Positions 42,462 through 51,291 of a DNA stretch of 64,000 nucleotides are shown here, piece after piece. This DNA is from Brevirhabdus pacifica (GTDB lineage: Bacteria > Pseudomonadota > Alphaproteobacteria > Rhodobacterales > Rhodobacteraceae). Position 1 is the stretch's first letter. Every line of letters begins with the position of its first letter. The notes below the pieces were generated by a model. That model was not told where the DNA came from, ran no database searches, and saw only the letters and a program-made list of their open reading frames with translations. A program made the position numbers and the translations under genes. The stretch is taken from the NCBI RefSeq assembly GCF_002797755.1, contig NZ_PGFI01000014.1, positions 62,001 to 126,000 on the forward strand, read 5' to 3'.

Positions 42462-44429
42462 CTACTCCGCAGCCACCGCCTCGGGATCGGCCAGGCTCAC
42501 GATGTCGGCCATGATGGTGTTGAGCTGGAAATCCTTGGGCGTGTAGACCCGCGCCACCCCCATGGCCCGCAGCCGATCGGCGTCCTCCTCGGGGATGATG
42601 CCGCCCACGACCACCGGTACGTGGCCCAGGCCCGCCGCGCCCATCCGCTCCATCAGCTCGGCGATCAGCGGCAGGTGCGATCCCGACAGGATCGACAGGC
42701 CGACGACATGGGCCTTGCCCTCGCCCGCAGCGGCGACGATCTCGGCCGGGGTCAGGCGGATGCCGTCATAGCTGATCTCCATCCCGCAGTCGCGGGCGCG
42801 AGCGGCGATCTGTTCGGCGCCGTTGGAATGGCCGTCGAGCCCGGGCTTGCCGACGAGAAAGCTCAGCCGCCGGCCCAACCGGTCCGAGACCTGATCGACG
42901 CGGGCGCGCAGCTCTTCCAGCCCTTCCGTGCGGTTCGACGGGTTGCGCGACACGCCGGTGGGGGCGCGATACTGACCGAAGGCTTGACGCACCATGTCGC
43001 CCCATTCGCCCGTGGTGGCCCCGGCGCGGGCCGCGGCGATCGAGGCGGGCATGATGTTGACCCCGCTGGCCGCATCGCGGCGCAGCTGGTCAAGTGCTGC
43101 GGCAACGGCCGCCTCGTCACGCTCGGCCCGCCATGCGGTCAGCCGGGCGATCTGGTCGGCCTCGGCCTTGGCGTCCGACACCATGATCGCGTCATCGCCT
43201 GCGGTCAGGGGCGAAGGCTCGGCCTCGGACCAGCGGTTGACGCCGACGACGGTTGTCTCTCCGGCCTCAATGCGGCCGATGCGGGCGGCGTTCGATTCGA
43301 CCAGCCGGGATTTCATATGTTCGATTGCCTCGACCACGCCGCCCATCGCGTCCAGTTGGGCCAGTTCGGCACGAGCGCCGTCCTTCAGTGCCGCGACCTT
43401 GCGTTCGACCGCCGGGTTGCCCTCGAAGAGGTCCTCGTATTCCAGAAGGTCGGTCTCATAGGCCAGGATCTGCTGCATCCGCAGGGACCATTGCTGGTCC
43501 CAGGGGCGCGGCAGGCCAAGGGCCTCGTTCCAGGCGGGAAGCTGCACGGCGCGGGCGCGGGCGTTCTTCGACAGGGTGACGGCCAGCATCTCCAGCAGGA
43601 TGCGGTAGACGTTGTTCTCGGGCTGCTGTTCGGTCAGGCCCAGGGAGTTGACCTGCACCCCGTAGCGGAAGCGGCGGAACTTGGGATCCTCGACGCCATA
43701 GCGTTCGCGACAGATCTCGTCCCACAATTCGACGAAGGCGCGCATCTTGCACATCTCGGTGACAAAGCGGATGCCGGCGTTCACGAAGAAGCTGATGCGC
43801 CCGACCATCGCCGGGAAGTCCTGTGGCGCCACCTTGCCTTGCAGATCGTCCAGAACCGCGATGGCCGTGGCCAGCGCGAAGGCCAGCTCTTCCTCGGGCG
43901 TCGCGCCGGCCTCTTGCAGGTGGTACGAACACACGTTCATCGGGTTCCACTTGGGCAGATGCTCGCGGGTGTAGGCGGCCACGTCGGTGATCATCCGCAG
44001 GCTGGGACGGGGCGGGCAGATATAGGTGCCGCGGCTGAGGTATTCCTTGATGATGTCGTTCTGCACCGTGCCCTGAAGGGCCGCGATATCGGCGCCCTGT
44101 TCTTCGGCGGCGGCGATGTAAAGCGCCAGCAGCCACGGTGCCGTCGCGTTGATCGTCATCGAGGTGTTCATCTGGTCTAGCGGGATGTCCCGGAACAGCG
44201 CACGCATGTCCCCCAGATGGTTGATCGGCACGCCGACCTTGCCGACCTCGCCCCGCGCCAACTCGTGGTCGCTGTCGTATCCGGTCTGGGTCGGCAGGTC
44301 GAAGGCCACCGACAGGCCGGTCTGCCCGCGCGACAGGTTCGCCCGGTAAAGGGCGTTCGACGCGGCGGCGGTCGAGTGGCCGGCATAGGTGCGGAACAGC
44401 CAGGGGCGGTCTTTCGTCGGCTGGGTCAT
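42462..44429 (-). CDS. ecm: ethylmalonyl-CoA mutase (B12-dependent)
   Basis: The 655-residue protein has the mutase TIM-barrel domain (LSRGQTGLSVAFDLPTQTGY, TSMTINATAPWLLALY) and a C-terminal cobalamin-binding domain with LDGHSNGAEQI, whose His is the lower cobalt ligand, and GLSILSGSHL. Ecm converts ethylmalonyl-CoA to methylsuccinyl-CoA. It is told from methylmalonyl-CoA mutase mainly by its opening, by its length in a single chain, and by its neighbour ccr. ATG 44429 follows AAGGTGATCCG. The frame stays open upstream but with no family sequence. Confidence 0.92.
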   Translation of the reverse strand: MTQPTKDRPWLFRTYAGHSTAAASNALYRANLSRGQTGLSVAFDLPTQTGYDSDHELARGEVGKVGVPINHLGDMRALFRDIPLDQMNTSMTINATAPWLLALYIAAAEEQGADIAALQGTVQNDIIKEYLSRGTYICPPRPSLRMITDVAAYTREHLPKWNPMNVCSYHLQEAGATPEEELAFALATAIAVLDDLQGKVAPQDFPAMVGRISFFVNAGIRFVTEMCKMRAFVELWDEICRERYGVEDPKFRRFRYGVQVNSLGLTEQQPENNVYRILLEMLAVTLSKNARARAVQLPAWNEALGLPRPWDQQWSLRMQQILAYETDLLEYEDLFEGNPAVERKVAALKDGARAELAQLDAMGGVVEAIEHMKSRLVESNAARIGRIEAGETTVVGVNRWSEAEPSPLTAGDDAIMVSDAKAEADQIARLTAWRAERDEAAVAAALDQLRRDAASGVNIMPASIAAARAGATTGEWGDMVRQAFGQYRAPTGVSRNPSNRTEGLEELRARVDQVSDRLGRRLSFLVGKPGLDGHSNGAEQIAARARDCGMEISYDGIRLTPAEIVAAAGEGKAHVVGLSILSGSHLPLIAELMERMGAAGLGHVPVVVGGIIPEEDADRLRAMGVARVYTPKDFQLNTIMADIVSLADPEAVAAE

Positions 44430-44621
44430 CGGATCACCTTTAACAAAGCTGCGCTTGGTGAGATATACGGGTAACAATGTTGCGTGTCCATATGCTGCAC
44501 TGCAAAAAGACCCGGGCCGGCAAGGGGGCGCCTGCGGTTCCCGGGACACGGGGCGGGGCAAAGGCGGCGGCCCGCGCGCCCCGCGCTTTCCCGCCCTGCC
44601 GATCCCTGCCAATGTCGCCCC

Positions 44622-46010
44622 ATGTTCGAGACGGTGGACGTTCCCATCTGGCTGGTCTGGCTGACCGCGATCTTCGCGGCGGTAGCGGCGTTGGACCGGG
44701 TCCTCGTGCCCTCGGTGCGCTGGTATTTCCGGCGCCGGATGGAGCGGGTGGTGGCGCGCCTGAACCGCCGTCTGAAGGTCCCGATCCAGCCCTTCAAGCT
44801 GGCCCGCCGCCACGACATGATCCAGCGGCTGATGTATGACCCCAAGGTCGCCGAGGCCGTCAGCGCCCGCGCCCACGAGGAGGGGATCCCCGAAAACGTC
44901 GTCTTCGAGGAGGCGCGCAAATACGCCCGCGAGATCGTGCCCTCCTTCAGCGCCAGCGCCTATTTCGGATTTGCCACGAGGGCGGCGCGCTGGCTGTCGA
45001 CGGCGCTTTACCGGGTGCGGCTGGGATACGTCGACGAAGCCGCGCTGGAGGCGGTGCGGTCGGACGCCACGGTGATCTTCGTGATGAACCACCGCTCCAA
45101 CATGGACTACGTGCTGGTGACCTATCTCGCGGCCGAACGCTCGGCCCTCAGCTACGCTGTCGGGGAATGGGCCCGGGTCTGGCCCCTGTCGCGGCTGATC
45201 TCGTCGATGGGGGCGTATTTCATCCGCCGCCGCTCGCGCTCCACCCTCTATCGCAGGGTGCTTGCGCGATACGTGCAACTGGCCACGGAAAACGGGGTGA
45301 CCCAGGCGGTCTTCCCCGAAGGTGGACTCAGCCTTGATGGCCGAGTTGGGCCGCCGAAACTGGGTCTGATCAGCTATATCCTGGCCGATTTTCAGCCGGG
45401 CCTCAGCCGCGAGGTTGTCTTCGTGCCCATCGCCATCAACTACGACCGGGTGCTCGAGGACCGGGTGCTGCTGTCCGCCGCCGAGCGCGGTGAGCGCAAG
45501 TTCCGCTTCCATCCCTTCGCCCTGCTGAAATACCTGGCGCGGCAGTTGCGCCGGCGCCGCCGCGGAGATCTCTATCGCTTTGGCTATGCCTCGGTCAGCT
45601 TCGGCGTGCCGCTGGCGCTGAGCGATTTCATGCAATCCGCCGCCGCGCCCCTGAACGAGGCTCTGGGCCGGACGCTGATGCAGCGGGTGCGCGACGTGGT
45701 GCCGGTGCTGCCGGTGCCGGTGGTGGCCTCGGTCCTGCTGGAGACCGGCGATCTTCCCCGCGAGGAGCTTGACCGCCTGGTCGAGGCGCGCTGCGTCGCG
45801 CTGGCGGCCCGGGGCGTCCATGTCCACGTGCCGCGCGACGATCACGGCTATACCGCCGAGGTGGGCGTGCGTGCCCTGGTCCTGCGGAGGGCGTTGATCG
45901 TGGATGGAAAGATGCTGCGGATCCGGCAGGAAGAAATGGCACTTTTGCGGTTTTACGCGGCCTCCATTGAGCACCACATCGCGCCTGTGGTCGAATTCGG
46001 TGAGACATAA
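44622..46010 (+). CDS. PlsB-like glycerolipid acyltransferase
   Basis: The 462-residue protein has one N-terminal transmembrane helix (about 10-28) and the acyltransferase motifs NHRSNMDYVL (His157, Asp162), a YFIRRRSRSTLYRR block and FPEGGLSLDG (231-240). This fits the PlsB/GPAT family more than short PlsC enzymes. It probably acylates glycerol 3-phosphate or a lysolipid. It lies divergent from ecm and 132 bases before ccr. Confidence 0.88.
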   Translation: MFETVDVPIWLVWLTAIFAAVAALDRVLVPSVRWYFRRRMERVVARLNRRLKVPIQPFKLARRHDMIQRLMYDPKVAEAVSARAHEEGIPENVVFEEARKYAREIVPSFSASAYFGFATRAARWLSTALYRVRLGYVDEAALEAVRSDATVIFVMNHRSNMDYVLVTYLAAERSALSYAVGEWARVWPLSRLISSMGAYFIRRRSRSTLYRRVLARYVQLATENGVTQAVFPEGGLSLDGRVGPPKLGLISYILADFQPGLSREVVFVPIAINYDRVLEDRVLLSAAERGERKFRFHPFALLKYLARQLRRRRRGDLYRFGYASVSFGVPLALSDFMQSAAAPLNEALGRTLMQRVRDVVPVLPVPVVASVLLETGDLPREELDRLVEARCVALAARGVHVHVPRDDHGYTAEVGVRALVLRRALIVDGKMLRIRQEEMALLRFYAASIEHHIAPVVEFGET

Positions 46011-46142
46011 AATTACAAGCTAACGCTATTTTGGGTTGCTATGTTGCGCGTGCCGTCCTATCTCTCAGGCTAGGATGCAGTCGCGGCATTTGCTCTGCGC
46101 TGCGGCATATGCTAGGTTTCTCGCGACGCAAGGAGGCGCTCG

Positions 46143-47438
46143 ATGGCTCTGGACACCAACCCCCCGATCGCGGCGTATGACGCCCCCGAGAAGGATCTCT
46201 ACGGCCTGGGCGAGATGCCGCCCCTGGGCCATGTACCCGCGAAGATGCACGCCTGGGCCATCCGCCGCGAGCGTCACGGCGAGCCCGACGAGTCGTTCCA
46301 GCTGGAAACCGTCGAGACGCCCGCCATCGACAGCAACGAGGTGCTGGTTCTCGTGATGGCCGCCGGCGTCAATTACAACGGCGTCTGGGCCGGGCTGGGC
46401 GTTCCGATCAGCCCCTTCGACGTGCACAAGGCCCCCTATCACATCGCGGGGTCCGACGCCTCGGGCATCGTCTGGGCGGTGGGCGACAAGGTCACCCGCT
46501 GGAAGGTCGGCGACGAGGTGGTGATCCACTGCAATCAGGACAATGGCGACGACGAAGAGTGCAACGGCGGCGATCCGATGTTCTCGGACAGTCAGCGGAT
46601 CTGGGGCTACGAGACGCCGGACGGCAGCTTTGCCCAGTTCACCCGCGTTCAGGCCCAGCAGCTGATGCCGCGCCCCCGCCATCTGACGTGGGAGGAATCG
46701 GCCTGCTACACCCTGACCCTCGCCACCGCCTACCGGATGCTCTTCGGTCATCACCCGCATGAGCTGAAGCCGGGCCAGAACGTCCTGGTCTGGGGTGCCT
46801 CGGGCGGGCTGGGGTCCTTCGCGATCCAGCTGATCAACACTGCCGGGGCCAACGCCATCGGCGTCATCAGCGAAGAGGACAAGCGCGAGTTCGTGATGTC
46901 CCTTGGCGCCAAGGGTGTCATCAACCGCAAGGATTTCGACTGCTGGGGACAGCTGCCCAAGGTCAACACCGACGAGTACAAGGCCTGGTTCGCTGAGGTC
47001 CGCAAGTTCGGCAAGGCGATCTGGGAGATCACCGGCAAGGGCAACAACGTCGACATGGTGTTCGAGCATCCGGGCGAGGCGACGTTCCCCGTATCGACCT
47101 TCGTGTGCAAGAAGGGCGGCATGGTCGTGATCTGCGCTGGGACCACCGGCTATAACCTGACGCTGGACGCACGCTACCTGTGGATGCACCAGAAGCGGGT
47201 TCAGGGCAGCCACTTTGCCCACCTCAAACAGGCCGCGGCCGCCAACAAGCTGATGGTGGAGCGGCGTCTCGATCCCTGCATGTCCGAGGTTTTCCCGTGG
47301 GAGGACATCCCCGCCGCCCACATCAAGATGCTGCGCAACGAGCATAAGCCCGGCAACATGGCGGTGCTGGTCCAGGCCCCGCGCACCGGTCTGCGCACCT
47401 TCGAGGATACGCTGGAGGCCAGCCGCCAGGCGCGGTGA
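46143..47438 (+). CDS. ccr: crotonyl-CoA carboxylase/reductase
   Basis: The 431-residue zinc-free alcohol-dehydrogenase-like enzyme reductively carboxylates crotonyl-CoA to ethylmalonyl-CoA with NADPH and CO2, the key step of the ethylmalonyl-CoA pathway. It shows YNGVWAGLGVPISPFDVHK, VVIHCNQDNGDDEECNGGDP, the NADPH-binding VWGASGGLGSFAIQL and QGSHFAHLKQA, with the CO2-pocket Asn and His in YNGV and GSHFA. An AAGGAGG site precedes the ATG and a strong terminator follows. Confidence 0.97.
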   Translation: MALDTNPPIAAYDAPEKDLYGLGEMPPLGHVPAKMHAWAIRRERHGEPDESFQLETVETPAIDSNEVLVLVMAAGVNYNGVWAGLGVPISPFDVHKAPYHIAGSDASGIVWAVGDKVTRWKVGDEVVIHCNQDNGDDEECNGGDPMFSDSQRIWGYETPDGSFAQFTRVQAQQLMPRPRHLTWEESACYTLTLATAYRMLFGHHPHELKPGQNVLVWGASGGLGSFAIQLINTAGANAIGVISEEDKREFVMSLGAKGVINRKDFDCWGQLPKVNTDEYKAWFAEVRKFGKAIWEITGKGNNVDMVFEHPGEATFPVSTFVCKKGGMVVICAGTTGYNLTLDARYLWMHQKRVQGSHFAHLKQAAAANKLMVERRLDPCMSEVFPWEDIPAAHIKMLRNEHKPGNMAVLVQAPRTGLRTFEDTLEASRQAR

Positions 47439-47485
47439 TCGCCGGCGCGGGCTGCTGTAGCCGCAAGCGCGAACGCCAAGAGATC

Positions 47486-47521
47486 GGAAAAGGGCGGTGC
47501 CGCAGGGCGCCGCCCTTTTCC
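47486..47521 (+). terminator. terminator after ccr
   Basis: GGAAAAGGGCGG (47486-47497) and CCGCCCTTTTCC (47510-47521) form a perfect 12-bp stem with a 12-base loop. The A-rich left arm and T-rich right arm make it a possible two-way terminator. It is 47 bases after the ccr stop. Confidence 0.88.
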
Positions 47522-47700
47522 ATGGGTGCGGTCGTCAACCTTGCGTTGAGTGGGGGGCGAATCGCACGCCAGATGGCGGTTTCCGGGCGAGCACCCGCTG
47601 AGGTCTGTGATTTCAATGGCTTGGCGTATGAGCATCCCCCCGGAAATGAGGGGGCGGATACAGCGGACGTGTCGGGCTGTTACGGGTTTGATAGTCTAGA

Positions 47701-47715
47701 TTAACGGCCCATTAA
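47701..47715. promoter_or_regulatory. full CtrA-type site TTAA-N7-TTAA
   Basis: TTAA (47701-47704), seven bases, TTAA (47712-47715) is an exact match to the alphaproteobacterial CtrA consensus. It ends 22 bases before the start of the small protein-luxR unit. The right half continues TTAACC, a common half-site form. Confidence 0.65.
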
Positions 47716-47737
47716 CCAATTTTCCGGAGTGTGAACC

Positions 47738-47947
47738 ATGCGACAGGACTGGGTATTTGATGTCTTGGCGGATCTGCGCAGTTTTGCGGCTCGGAACGGG
47801 ATGGTCAAATTGGCGGACCAGCTCGAGGACACCATGATCGTGGCCGCCGCCGACATCGCAGCCACCGCCGGACCGGTGGAATGGGCACGCGATGACGCGA
47901 CGAATGGAAACCTTCATCGAGCACGTGCTGGCGGCAACCACGCTTGA
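47738..47947 (+). CDS. small conserved-looking protein upstream of luxR
   Basis: The 69-residue product opens RQDWVFDVLADLRSFAARNG and has a helical, acidic core (LADQLEDTMIVAAADIAA). Short proteins with this opening occur before luxR genes in Rhodobacterales as I recall, which supports a real gene. It has a GGAG ribosome site eight bases before the ATG and overlaps luxR by 56 bases, so translation of the two is probably coupled. Function unknown. Confidence 0.72.
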   Translation: MRQDWVFDVLADLRSFAARNGMVKLADQLEDTMIVAAADIAATAGPVEWARDDATNGNLHRARAGGNHA

Positions 47948-48683
47948 TGATCTGGACGGCCTCATCACCACGCTCAGGGATGTCTACGAGGTCGATCACC
48001 TCGTCTATCACTCGGTCAGTGGCGCCGGCGAGCAATATGCCATCCTGACCTATGAAGACGCCTGGGTGGACCACTACCTCAGCCAGCATTACGAACGGTT
48101 GGATCCGGTGGTGCGGGGGTGCTTTTCGTGCTTCACCGCGTTGAACTGGAAGGACCTCGACTGGAGCGGACGCACCGTGCAGAATTTCCTGCACGAGGCC
48201 CGCGACGCCGGTGTCGGCAACCAGGGTCTTTCGGTGCCCGTTCGCGGCCCCAACGGGCAGTTCGCCCTGTTTTCCGTCAATTGCAGCGCCACTGACGACC
48301 AGTGGGAGAAATTCTCGCGCCGCAGCCAGCAGGACATGCTGCTGATTGCCCACTACATCAACAACCGCGCCCAGCAGATCGCGGTCACCCGGCCCGAGCC
48401 GCGCCGTCCAGGTGCCGGTCCCGCCCCGGGCGAGAGGCCGCAGTCGGGTGCCTGGCTGACCGGGGCGGACGCGGCCCCCGCCGCCGTCACCCTTTCCCCG
48501 CGCGAGGCCGATGTCCTGACCCTGCTGGCCCTTGGCTGGAGCCGCGCCCAGGCGGCCGAGCGGCTGAAGATCTCGGAACACACGCTTCGGGCCTATCTGG
48601 AAAGCGCCCGGATGAAGCTGGGCGGCAGCAACGTGACCCACGCGGTCGCCAACGCCCTGACGCGGGGGCTGATCGTGGTGTGA
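47892..48683 (+). CDS. LuxR family autoinducer-binding regulator
   Basis: The 263-residue protein has an N-terminal autoinducer-binding domain (about 15-165) with WVDHYLSQHYERLDPVVRGC and a conserved W/Y/D set (Tyr, Asp, Pro in the ligand pocket). The C-terminal HTH (about 198-260) has LSPREADVLTLLALGWSRAQ and ERLKISEHTLRAYLESARMK. It should bind an acyl-homoserine lactone made by the LuxI product encoded just downstream. ATG 47904 is an alternative start four codons further on. A CtrA-type site precedes the unit. Confidence 0.92.
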   Translation: MTRRMETFIEHVLAATTLDDLDGLITTLRDVYEVDHLVYHSVSGAGEQYAILTYEDAWVDHYLSQHYERLDPVVRGCFSCFTALNWKDLDWSGRTVQNFLHEARDAGVGNQGLSVPVRGPNGQFALFSVNCSATDDQWEKFSRRSQQDMLLIAHYINNRAQQIAVTRPEPRRPGAGPAPGERPQSGAWLTGADAAPAAVTLSPREADVLTLLALGWSRAQAAERLKISEHTLRAYLESARMKLGGSNVTHAVANALTRGLIVV

Positions 48684-48740
48684 GGCGGCGCCTCCGTGGT
48701 CCCGCCGGCCCCGTTGCCAGAAATTTATCCCGGCGCGCGT

Positions 48741-48748
48741 TAACCACG
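48741..48748. promoter_or_regulatory. possible CtrA half-site before luxI
   Basis: GTTAACCA about 55 bases before luxI matches a CtrA half-site (TTAACC). The gap between luxR and luxI otherwise shows no clear lux-box palindrome. Confidence 0.35.
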
Positions 48749-48802
48749 CCTTCGCCCCGAAAGGTGCAGAGCCCCCGGACATTGATCCGGGGGGAAGTAC
48801 CG

Positions 48803-49495
48803 ATGCTGCGTTTCATAACCGCCGACCGGCTGGTCGATCATCCAAGGCTGGCTGACAGCATGTTCCGCGACCGCGCGGCCCAGTTCCGGGACCGGCTGGG
48901 CTGGGAGGTCACGGTCGACGCCCGGGGGCACGAGCGGGACGCCTATGACGAGTGCGGCCCCATCTATGCCATCTGGCAGCGACCCGACGGGCGTCACGGC
49001 GGCTCGATGCGGTTTCTGCCAACGACGGGACCGGTCATGGTCAACGATCACTTCGGCCATCTGACAGATCAGCCGCTTTCGGCGCCCGACCTGTGGGAAT
49101 GCACCCGGTTCTGCCTGGCGCCGGGGGCGGGACTGGCAATCTCGGCGGCGTTGATGCAGGGGGCGGTCACCACGGGGCTGGGCGTGGGCGCGCGCCGACT
49201 GGTGGGCGTGTTCGACGCGCGGATGGTGCGGATATATCGCCGCCTCGCCTGGCAGCCCCGGGTCTTGGCCAGTTGCGGCAGCGGGCGGCAGGCGATCAGC
49301 CTGGGCCTTTGGCAGGTGATGCCCCACGTGCCCCACGCCTTGGCGCGCCCCTCGGGCGTGGCGCCGGACCTGGCGCGCCACTGGTGGCGACGGGGCGGGT
49401 TGGGCGGGGCTGGCGGCGATGGCCGCGCACGGCCTGCCTTGGCGCCGGGGATTGTGCCCGCGATGGCACCCGACCCAGCCCCGCGCGCGGCCTGA
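48803..49495 (+). CDS. acyl-homoserine lactone synthase, LuxI family
   Basis: The 230-residue protein has the invariant LuxI residues: Arg and Phe in MFRDRAAQF, Trp in RLGWEV, Asp46 and Asp49 in DAYDE, Arg70 in GGSMRFLPTT, and Glu99 and Arg102 in WECTRFCLAP. It makes an acyl-homoserine lactone from acyl-ACP and SAM. The C-terminal 40 residues are low-complexity. ATG 48803 follows GGGGGGAAG. It follows luxR by 119 bases and completes a luxR-luxI quorum-sensing pair. Confidence 0.93.
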   Translation: MLRFITADRLVDHPRLADSMFRDRAAQFRDRLGWEVTVDARGHERDAYDECGPIYAIWQRPDGRHGGSMRFLPTTGPVMVNDHFGHLTDQPLSAPDLWECTRFCLAPGAGLAISAALMQGAVTTGLGVGARRLVGVFDARMVRIYRRLAWQPRVLASCGSGRQAISLGLWQVMPHVPHALARPSGVAPDLARHWWRRGGLGGAGGDGRARPALAPGIVPAMAPDPAPRAA

Positions 49496-49568
49496 ACGGC
49501 CCCGGTTTTTCGCGCGCCGCGGCATTGCCCGTCTGGTGCCCGCCGGGAGGGCGCGATACTGTCGGCGG

Positions 49569-51110
49569 ATGTCCGTTCCCGCCCTCAAATTCTCGGAAGA
49601 CCAGGCCCAGGCCTATGACCGCGTGGCCGACCTGCTGCGCGGCGTCGGCATCGACCTGGACGGCGGGTTGATGCGCCCACCGGGGGGCGGCGGGTCGGGC
49701 GTGGTGGCGGTGATCGGCAAGGCCGGGTCGGGCAAGACCCTGCTGTTGGCCGAGCTGGCCCGCGCCCTGGCTGAGCTGGGCGTCGAGACGGTTTCAGGCG
49801 ATTACGAAAGCCGCCGCCGGGCCGAAAAGCGCAGCCTGGCGATTCTGGCGCCCACCAACAAGGCCGCCAGCGTACTGCGCAACCGCGGCGTGTCGGCGAC
49901 CACCATTCACCGCATCCTCTACACCCCCGTCTATGACCCGGAATACGAGCGGATCGCCGAGTGGCTGGTCAACGACGGTGATCGCCCCGACATCGCGGAC
50001 CTGCCGGAGCAGGCGCTGGACCGGGCGCACGCCTTTTACCAACTGCACCGTTCGATCCCCGGGGCGCTTGCCGCTGCCGGGCTGCGGGGGTCGGATTTCA
50101 TCACCGGCTGGAAGCGCCGCGACGATCCGCTGGATATCGGCTTTGTCGACGAATCCTCGATGCTGGACGAAAAGCAGCTCGACGATCTGCGTGAGATCTT
50201 TCCGACGCTGGTGCTTTTCGGTGACCCGGCGCAGCTTGCCCCGGTGGGCCAGTCGGGAAAGATGGTCTTCGACGAGCTGCCCGAACCCCAGCGCCTTGTC
50301 CTGAGCCGCATCCACCGTCAGGCCGAGGACAACCCGATCCTGGATCTGGCTCATGCGCTGGGCGACCCCGCGCTGGATTTCTACAGTTTCGAGCGCATGA
50401 TCGAGGAGGCCGCCAGCCGCGATGACCGGGTCGTCCTGGGCCAGCGGGTGATCGCGGATCTGATGGCCCGCTCGCCGGTGCTGGTGTGGCGCAACGCGAC
50501 CCGCATCCGCCTGATCCAGGCCTTCCGCGCGGCCTACGGCGCCCCCGCCGACGCGCTGCTGCCCGGCGAGCCGCTGATCTGCGACGGTCTGGAACTGCCG
50601 CTCAAGCACCGCAAGAAGCGCATCGACCTCGAGGCGCGCGGCCTCATCAAGGGGGCGCAGGTGGTCTACCTGGGGCCCGGCCGCAAGCCGGGGTTCAGCA
50701 AGCTGCATGTGATCGGCGCCGAGGATCCCCAGGTCAGCGCCGCCTCGATCGTCAAGATCGAACATCCCGACGAGGAAGAACCGTTCATCCCCTATGCCGC
50801 TCGCATGGGCGCGGCCTTCCTGCACGGGGCCGCCGTCACCATCCACAAGGCTCAGGGCAGCCAGTGGGAGAATGTCCAGGTCTTTGCCCCCGACCTCTAC
50901 GCCGCCTCCCGCGCGGGGCGGATCGAGGCCGGTCAGCCCCTTTGGAAACGCCTAGCCTATGTCGCGATCACCCGCGCCTCGACCCGGCTCTACTGGGTGA
51001 CGCGCAACCGGCTGGCCCGGCCGACCGGGCCGCTTGTCACCGATGATCTGAAAGCCGCACCGCCGCCCCTGGCGCTGGAGGGGCTGGAAGATGCCGGAGA
51101 GGCGGTCTAG
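49569..51110 (+). CDS. RecD/UvrD-like ATP-dependent DNA helicase
   Basis: The 513-residue SF1 helicase has Walker A GKAGSGKT (50-57), motif Ia ILAPTNKAASVLR, the DE box in GFVDESSML, motif III LFGDPAQLAPVG, and C-terminal motifs TIHKAQGSQWENV and YVAITRAS. The small size and domain order fit a RecD2/exodeoxyribonuclease V alpha-like protein that is not part of a RecBCD operon. Role in DNA repair or plasmid maintenance is inferred. ATG 49569 is at the start of the conserved N-terminus. Confidence 0.9.
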   Translation: MSVPALKFSEDQAQAYDRVADLLRGVGIDLDGGLMRPPGGGGSGVVAVIGKAGSGKTLLLAELARALAELGVETVSGDYESRRRAEKRSLAILAPTNKAASVLRNRGVSATTIHRILYTPVYDPEYERIAEWLVNDGDRPDIADLPEQALDRAHAFYQLHRSIPGALAAAGLRGSDFITGWKRRDDPLDIGFVDESSMLDEKQLDDLREIFPTLVLFGDPAQLAPVGQSGKMVFDELPEPQRLVLSRIHRQAEDNPILDLAHALGDPALDFYSFERMIEEAASRDDRVVLGQRVIADLMARSPVLVWRNATRIRLIQAFRAAYGAPADALLPGEPLICDGLELPLKHRKKRIDLEARGLIKGAQVVYLGPGRKPGFSKLHVIGAEDPQVSAASIVKIEHPDEEEPFIPYAARMGAAFLHGAAVTIHKAQGSQWENVQVFAPDLYAASRAGRIEAGQPLWKRLAYVAITRASTRLYWVTRNRLARPTGPLVTDDLKAAPPPLALEGLEDAGEAV

Positions 51111-51291
51111 CCTGCGCCCGACGCCATGAGGCGGTAGGCAAGGGCCTGCGAACGGGGACGCGACCACGCACGCGGACCCGGGCGCGCCGGCCCGGTGACA
51201 GGGGACGATCCGATGCGCTTTTCATTCCTACGAGCGGGGCCCGCGCGGGCCGTGATCCTGGGGCAATTGCAACTGAACGGGGGACGATAGC

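Noticed and set aside
47435-47704. 89-residue frame after ccr
   Set aside because: It runs through the ccr terminator and has no ribosome site or conserved-looking sequence.
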